Source of the DNA: Paractinoplanes polyasparticus
GTDB taxonomy: Bacteria; Actinomycetota; Actinomycetes; Mycobacteriales; Micromonosporaceae
Length of the DNA: 64,000 nucleotides
Direction: 5' to 3'
Assembly: GCF_019710575.1 (NCBI RefSeq)
Contig: NZ_JAHWFK010000024.1
Span: 124,001-188,000 of the forward strand
The position numbers and the translations under genes were made by a program. Below, piece after piece: positions 59,992 to 64,000 of the stretch (the first letter of the stretch is position 1; each line of letters starts with the position of its first letter). The notes under the pieces were generated by a model. The model worked only from the letters and a program-made list of their open reading frames with translations, ran no database searches and was not told the origin of the DNA.

Positions 59992-60849
59992 TCACTTTCT
60001 CTGTTCGCGTTGTTGGGCAGCGCGGACTGTCCTGGTTAGTGAGTCAAGGTGCGAGCAGTGTTCGATTACCTGCTTGTCCAGGTCGCTGAGAGTTCCGTAG
60101 CCCTTAAGGAACGCGTGTTGGAGGTCTGGGCGATGGTGCCATGTGCGGGTAGCGAAGCGGACTAGGTCGCGGGCGGCAAGGTCGTACCGGGCGTGCTCGA
60201 AATCGATCGCGCAGATTCTGGGCGCCCCGGAGGTGCCCGCCCTGTGCTGTTGATCCCGAGGCCGCTGTTCCCGTGGGCTCGGTGTGACGCACAGCAGGTT
60301 GCGGGGCGTGTAGTCGAGGTGGCAGGGAACGGCTGGAATGGGACCGAGGGTGCTCAGGGCGCGCAGGTGGGCGTGGATCTCGGCGCGTCGTTTGGCGGGT
60401 AGGAGTGCCTTGGCCAGGGCGAGCCAGTGTTCGCCGCGTTCGGCCAGCCAGCCGGGTATGTCCTTCTCGGTGTCGGGAGGTGCGGCGTTGTGGAGGCGGT
60501 AGAGCAATTCGCCTGCTTGACGGTGCGCCTTAACCTCAGATCGGGAGGTGAGTTGCGTTTCGGCGAGGGGTCGGCCAGGTAGTGCGCTGATCACGATGGC
60601 GAGCGGTTGTTCGCTGATGGCCAGCAGGCGCGGTGCCTGATCGTTTAGTGCTGGTGCCCAGTAGCGGTAGGCGTATACCTCTTGTCGGTGGCGGTCGGGG
60701 CCGCGATGAAGCTTGATGATGACCTCGCCGACGGCGGTTATGGCCCGGAGGGCGACGGTGCCGTTGTGCCCGGCATGCACGGTGCTGGGCTCGGCGTGGG
60801 GGTCGACCAGCCGCCGGCATAGGGCGAGCAGGACGTCGACCTCGTTCAT
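59992..60849 (-). CDS. APH-fold (aminoglycoside phosphotransferase-like) kinase
   Basis: The 285-residue protein has the APH/choline-kinase fold. Key parts are the N-lobe lysine strand GEVIIKLHRG, the catalytic HLDYTPRNLL (H-x-D...N) and the Mg-binding IDFEHARYD. It probably phosphorylates a small molecule; resistance to an aminoglycoside is only one option. Its start overlaps the stop of the histidine phosphatase gene by four bases. Last gene of a minus-strand cluster of at least six. Confidence 0.8.
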   Translation of the reverse strand: MNEVDVLLALCRRLVDPHAEPSTVHAGHNGTVALRAITAVGEVIIKLHRGPDRHRQEVYAYRYWAPALNDQAPRLLAISEQPLAIVISALPGRPLAETQLTSRSEVKAHRQAGELLYRLHNAAPPDTEKDIPGWLAERGEHWLALAKALLPAKRRAEIHAHLRALSTLGPIPAVPCHLDYTPRNLLCVTPSPREQRPRDQQHRAGTSGAPRICAIDFEHARYDLAARDLVRFATRTWHHRPDLQHAFLKGYGTLSDLDKQVIEHCSHLDSLTRTVRAAQQREQRK

Positions 60850-61499
60850 CCCTGCGGGTTGGTGAGGTGGCGAATGTCGTTGTGGGCGGCCAGCATCCAG
60901 ACGCGTCGGTCGAACCGGTTGACGTGGTGCTGCCAGCGAGTGACGCCGGTATGGTCGGTGACGAACCCGAGCCCGAGACGGACTTCGAGAGGCAGTTGAA
61001 GAAGCAACACGTGCGCGGCTTCGATGGTCTCGCCGTGGGCGGCGATGAGGATGCGTCGCCCGGCATGCCGGGCGAGGATCTGCCGTAGGGCGGTGGTCGC
61101 CCGTTCGAGGTACTGGTTCCAGGTTTCGGAGCCGGTGGCGTACGGCCGGTCTGGGTCGTGTTGAGGTGGTCCCCCGAACGCGGTTTTGATCTCGTGCCAG
61201 GGGCGGCCATCGGCGTCGCCGTGGTCGGGGCCGCGTAGCGCGTCGACCACGGTGGCGGTGAGGGATAGGGCTTGGCCGATGATGTTTGCGGTGTCGCGCA
61301 CACGGCGGCGTGGTGTGCCGTAGAACGCTTCGAAGGGGTGCTCGGCGTGTTCGTCGGCGAGGCGTAGGGCGAGGCGGTGTGCCTGCTCGCGGCCTTGCGG
61401 GCTGAGGCCGGTGCAGCCGCGTTCACCGCCGACGGTGCCGGTGGCGTTGTTGTTTGCCTCGCCGTGTCGGGCGAGGACGAGTTCGGTGGTGATGGCCAT
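60846..61499 (-). CDS. Histidine phosphatase family protein
   Basis: The 217-residue protein has the RHG signature LARHGEANNN with the phosphorylated histidine, GLSPQGREQAHRLA, the second-half catalytic LIAAHGETIEAA, and lengths usual for phosphoglycerate-mutase-like phosphatases. Substrate unknown. It sits between two APH-type kinases, which suggests paired phosphorylation and dephosphorylation of one intermediate. Confidence 0.85.
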   Translation of the reverse strand: MAITTELVLARHGEANNNATGTVGGERGCTGLSPQGREQAHRLALRLADEHAEHPFEAFYGTPRRRVRDTANIIGQALSLTATVVDALRGPDHGDADGRPWHEIKTAFGGPPQHDPDRPYATGSETWNQYLERATTALRQILARHAGRRILIAAHGETIEAAHVLLLQLPLEVRLGLGFVTDHTGVTRWQHHVNRFDRRVWMLAAHNDIRHLTNPQG

Positions 61500-61511
61500 G
61501 GCAGGCGCTCC

Positions 61512-62228
61512 TTACCGGGGGCGGGTTTCCGGGGTTGTCCAGGGGCGCACGGTGGGCCAGGAGTGCTGGTAGCCGTTGCGGTGCAGGTATCGAGCGGTGA
61601 GCCGGTGGTGGACCTCGGCGTAGTCGGCGAGCTGCGCGGGCGTGCACGAGTCGGCGGGACCGCCGGCGCTCTCGACGCTTTGGGTGTAAGCGGCCTGGGT
61701 CTGCTCGATCTGCGTGCCGGAGAGCAGGCCGTAGGTCATGGCAGTGGAGACGACGAGCTTGGCCAGGTCGTAGCCGAACGGGGCCAGGGTGAGGTCGTCG
61801 AAGTCCACCAGTGCCGGCCCGGACGCGGTGAGGATGAAGTTGCGGACGTTGGCGTCCTTGTAGACGGCTGCTGGCAGGTGAGTGAAGGTCAAGCGAAGCT
61901 GGCTCAGGACGTGTCGGCGGTTGGCGCCGAAGTCCGGGATGGTGGTGCCGATGGTGGTGTCGAAGGGCCGGTCCAGGCGTGCGACGTGCAATTCCCGGGC
62001 GTAGGCGCTGCCGTGTAGTTTCCCGAGAGCGGCGGCCAGGTCGGGCAGGTCGTTTGGTTCGGGTGGGCGGCCGTCGAGCCGTTCGAGCAGCAGGTGTGTG
62101 GCGGTGCTGGGGTACTGGTGGGGTAACCGGACGCCGCTGTCGAGTTGTTGAAACCACCGCAGGTGTGCTTGGGCGGCGACGCCTCGAGCGGGGTCGGTGT
62201 AGCGCTTGACGACCACCGCCGGGCTCAT
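61512..62228 (-). CDS. Second APH-fold kinase
   Basis: ATG 62228, overlapping the methyltransferase stop, gives 238 residues starting MSPAVVVKRYTDP, with the N-lobe lysine in VVVKRY. The catalytic loop is VYKDANVRNFIL (D...N; the usual HxD histidine is replaced by YKD) and the metal loop is LVDFDDLTLAPFGYDLAKLV. The altered catalytic loop is a departure from classical APH and may reflect a different substrate. Confidence 0.75.
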   Translation of the reverse strand: MSPAVVVKRYTDPARGVAAQAHLRWFQQLDSGVRLPHQYPSTATHLLLERLDGRPPEPNDLPDLAAALGKLHGSAYARELHVARLDRPFDTTIGTTIPDFGANRRHVLSQLRLTFTHLPAAVYKDANVRNFILTASGPALVDFDDLTLAPFGYDLAKLVVSTAMTYGLLSGTQIEQTQAAYTQSVESAGGPADSCTPAQLADYAEVHHRLTARYLHRNGYQHSWPTVRPWTTPETRPR

Positions 62229-63067
62229 CGGCGCCTCGCTACCAGGTACGTCACGGTGGATGTTGCCGTGACTGCGCAATCTGGGAAGCGGTCGCGAAGG
62301 GCGGCGGCCAGAGCTTTCGAGTCCGCCGTCAGCTCGGGGCCGAGCTGGTACTTCGGACAGGTGGCCACATAGTCGGCAAGGTGGTCGGCGTCGGCGAATC
62401 GGAAGGTGTGCTGTTGATCGACCCGACGGTCCAGGACCAGCCCCGCCATGGTGAGAACGCTTTCCGCGTTGTCGGTGTGGAAGCTCTGGTAGAGGCTCGG
62501 TCGTTGGGGTACCCCGGGATCCAGGTCGGCGGTGGCGAGGGCGGTGTCGATCTCGTGGTAGCTGTTGGCCGACTTGGTGGTGACGATGATGGACCCACCG
62601 GGCGTGAGGCAGCGGGCGATCTCCGCGAGCGCCTGCTCGGGGTGGGCGGAGTGGTAGAGGCAGAACCCCGCGACGGCCAGGTCGATGTCGGCGACGATCC
62701 CGTGAAGCCGGTGAAAGTCGGCGGTGACGAGCAGCGCTTCGCGATTCTGGGCGCGTAATCGGTCGGCGACGACCGCCAGCAGGGCCGGGGACTGATCGAC
62801 GGCGACGATGGCCGCTGACGGGTATTGGCGGGCCAGCCCGACGGTGGTGGTGCCCCGCCCGCATCCGATGTCGGCTAGCCGGTCCGGGAACGGGTTGGTG
62901 GTTGCCGCCAAGGTCGTGATGGTGGTCGTGGCGTCCGCGCCGGTGGTCTTTGCTCGGTGCAGGGCGCGGGTGCGCTGGGCGAGGCGGTGCGCGGTGGCGT
63001 AGAGGGGGCCTCGGATGAGGGCGGGGTCGGTGAAGGGCGCGCGCGAGGTGGACAGGGTCGCCTCCAA
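62225..63067 (-). CDS. Class I SAM-dependent methyltransferase
   Basis: Motif I is LADIGCGRGTTT, followed by IVAVDQSP, DLAVAGFCLYH and CLTPGGSIIVTTKS, a complete methyltransferase core. The start is uncertain: the open frame runs to 63166 but would overlap the upstream kinase gene by 95 bp, so TTG 63067 (280 residues) is given as the better guess. Substrate unknown. Confidence 0.78.
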   Translation of the reverse strand: MEATLSTSRAPFTDPALIRGPLYATAHRLAQRTRALHRAKTTGADATTTITTLAATTNPFPDRLADIGCGRGTTTVGLARQYPSAAIVAVDQSPALLAVVADRLRAQNREALLVTADFHRLHGIVADIDLAVAGFCLYHSAHPEQALAEIARCLTPGGSIIVTTKSANSYHEIDTALATADLDPGVPQRPSLYQSFHTDNAESVLTMAGLVLDRRVDQQHTFRFADADHLADYVATCPKYQLGPELTADSKALAAALRDRFPDCAVTATSTVTYLVARRR

Positions 63068-63071
63068 GGGA

Positions 63072-63590
63072 TCACGGGCCAGGTTGGGCGGCGGTGTCGA
63101 GTTGGTGGAGGAACTGGTTGGCGCGCCTGCGGCTGGTGAATTGCAGGAAGCGCACGTGTCGGCCATGCTCGGCGAGCAGGTTGGTCACGCGCGGACGCAT
63201 GGTGCGCCGGTATCCGAGGATGTATTTCACGAAGGACCAGGTGATGCGGTCGTAGACGCCGTCGGCGTGCTGGCCGCCTCGGTAGCGCCATCGCCGTTGG
63301 GCGATGCCCCAGAGGCAGGTTCGGGCCGGTAGGTCGAGGAAGATCACCGTGTCGGCGCGGGCCAGCCGGATCGGCAGGGTGGACGCATAGTTGCCTTCGA
63401 TAAGCCACCGGTCGGCGGCGACGAGTTCGTGTTGCAGGGCGGCGAACTTGTCCTGCGGAAGGGTATTCCAGGCGTCGTCGTAGTACAGCGCGTCGAGGTT
63501 GGTGACGCTCAATCCGAGCCGGTCGGCGAGGCGGCGGGCGAGGACGGTTTTCCCGGAGCCGCCACAGCCGATGATGGCGATTCTGTTCAT
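63072..63590 (-). CDS. Small P-loop kinase (adenylate-kinase/FlaR-like)
   Basis: ATG 63590 gives MNRIAIIGCGGSGKTVLAR: a Walker A loop GCGGSGKT at residues 8-15. Lid and substrate regions include WLIEGNYASTLPIRL and DTVIFLDLPARTCLWGIAQRR, typical of the DNA-topology-modulation FlaR-like kinases of unknown substrate. 172 residues; ends four bases before the methyltransferase start. Confidence 0.8.
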   Translation of the reverse strand: MNRIAIIGCGGSGKTVLARRLADRLGLSVTNLDALYYDDAWNTLPQDKFAALQHELVAADRWLIEGNYASTLPIRLARADTVIFLDLPARTCLWGIAQRRWRYRGGQHADGVYDRITWSFVKYILGYRRTMRPRVTNLLAEHGRHVRFLQFTSRRRANQFLHQLDTAAQPGP

Positions 63591-63643
63591 GGGCGGTGAC
63601 GGTAATCCCCCACCGTTACGGGTGCGGGGCGGCAGGCCGGGCA

Positions 63644-64000
63644 TCAGCCGACCGGGCTACGGCGCAGGCCCGACAACTGCCAGTCGATGACGTCGAGCTG
63701 TTCGGAGAGGCGGAACGGGTCCAACCGCTGCAAGCAGGCCGTCAACAGCTCAGCATGGGCGTCCGTGCCGATGACGGTCAACAGCTCAGTGATCGTCCGT
63801 GCGGCGTCGGCACCATCGCTGACATGCAGCTCGGCTGGGGTGAAGCGGGCCGCATCGCGAATCGTGCTCGGCGTCAGCGGCAGGCAGCCGGCCAGGACTG
63901 CCTCGAACAGTCGCTGCGTCATGTGCCCGACGTGGGCGTACCGATCGGGCAGAAGCAGGATGGTGGACACTGAGCGGCGGTACAGGGAGTCGACCTGGGT
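63644..64000 (-). CDS. Glycosyltransferase-like protein, C-terminal part (cut by window edge)
   Basis: The frame is open from the window edge to a stop at 63644 (118 residues). HVGHMTQRLFEAVLAGCLPLTPS resembles the nucleotide-sugar-binding C-terminal region of CgeB/GT4-type glycosyltransferases (R-x-FE-x-x-x-x-G-x-x-P). The rest of the gene lies beyond the window. Same strand and close spacing suggest it is the upstream member of the kinase-phosphatase cluster. Confidence 0.6.
   Translation of the reverse strand, partial: TQVDSLYRRSVSTILLLPDRYAHVGHMTQRLFEAVLAGCLPLTPSTIRDAARFTPAELHVSDGADAARTITELLTVIGTDAHAELLTACLQRLDPFRLSEQLDVIDWQLSGLRRSPVG

Overview
The window is very GC-rich actinobacterial DNA. 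Gene content and order point to Micromonosporaceae, probably Actinoplanes or a close relative; the genus is an inference. The signs are the disA-radA-lipoprotein / carD-ispD-ispF / cysS-rlmB core, several ROK regulators, an AfsR/SARP-type regulator, many GTG/TTG starts, and a type III polyketide synthase cluster resembling the agq genes of Actinoplanes missouriensis.

1-6.7 kb: the 3' end of a peptide deformylase gene, a secreted protein, a 2H phosphoesterase, a membrane protein, a P-loop kinase, then disA, radA and an LpqE-like lipoprotein. 6.7-11.0 kb: a compact phenolic-lipid cluster (UbiA prenyltransferase, methyltransferase, acyl-CoA-dehydrogenase-fold enzyme, type III PKS). 12.1-13.9 kb: carD, ispD, ispF. 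In mycobacteria cysS and rlmB follow ispF directly; here they lie at 49.9-52.4 kb, about 36 kb away. That gap holds several catabolic modules. At 15-23 kb is a complete chitosan-oligosaccharide locus: ROK repressor, ABC importer, GH4 glycosidase and sugar kinase (csnR-E-F-G-H-K), facing a secreted GH46 chitosanase with a ricin-type lectin domain. Tyrosine degradation follows: homogentisate dioxygenase, fumarylacetoacetase, 4-hydroxyphenylpyruvate dioxygenase and an aromatic aminotransferase. Its end product fumarate can be used by a class I fumarase (34.7-36.4 kb) and a class II fumarase (48.5-49.9 kb). A dgdA/dgdR pair (2,2-dialkylglycine decarboxylase and LysR regulator) sits at 29.4-31.7 kb. 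A tRNA-Arg-shaped sequence with both elbow loops altered lies at 34.53-34.60 kb.

From 53.5 kb to the end is a genomic island. Its left edge is a 42-bp remnant matching the 3' half of a tRNA-Thr(UGU), a typical attachment-site scar. Inside is a four-gene, translationally coupled operon of strikingly lower GC: HsdS, a PtuA-like ATPase, a PtuB-like HNH nuclease and HsdM. This is a type I specificity/methylation pair with a Septu-like ATPase-nuclease module in the middle and no HsdR nearby. It is the strongest candidate here for an undescribed defence arrangement. After it comes a tightly packed minus-strand cluster of unknown pathway: two APH-fold kinases, a histidine phosphatase, a methyltransferase, a P-loop kinase and a partial glycosyltransferase.

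Two long intergenic stretches (23.2-24.0 and 52.4-53.5 kb) carry inverted copies of a ~200-nt hairpin-rich element whose stems differ in sequence but stay paired, beside other large inverted repeats, a G-quadruplex motif and tandem repeats.
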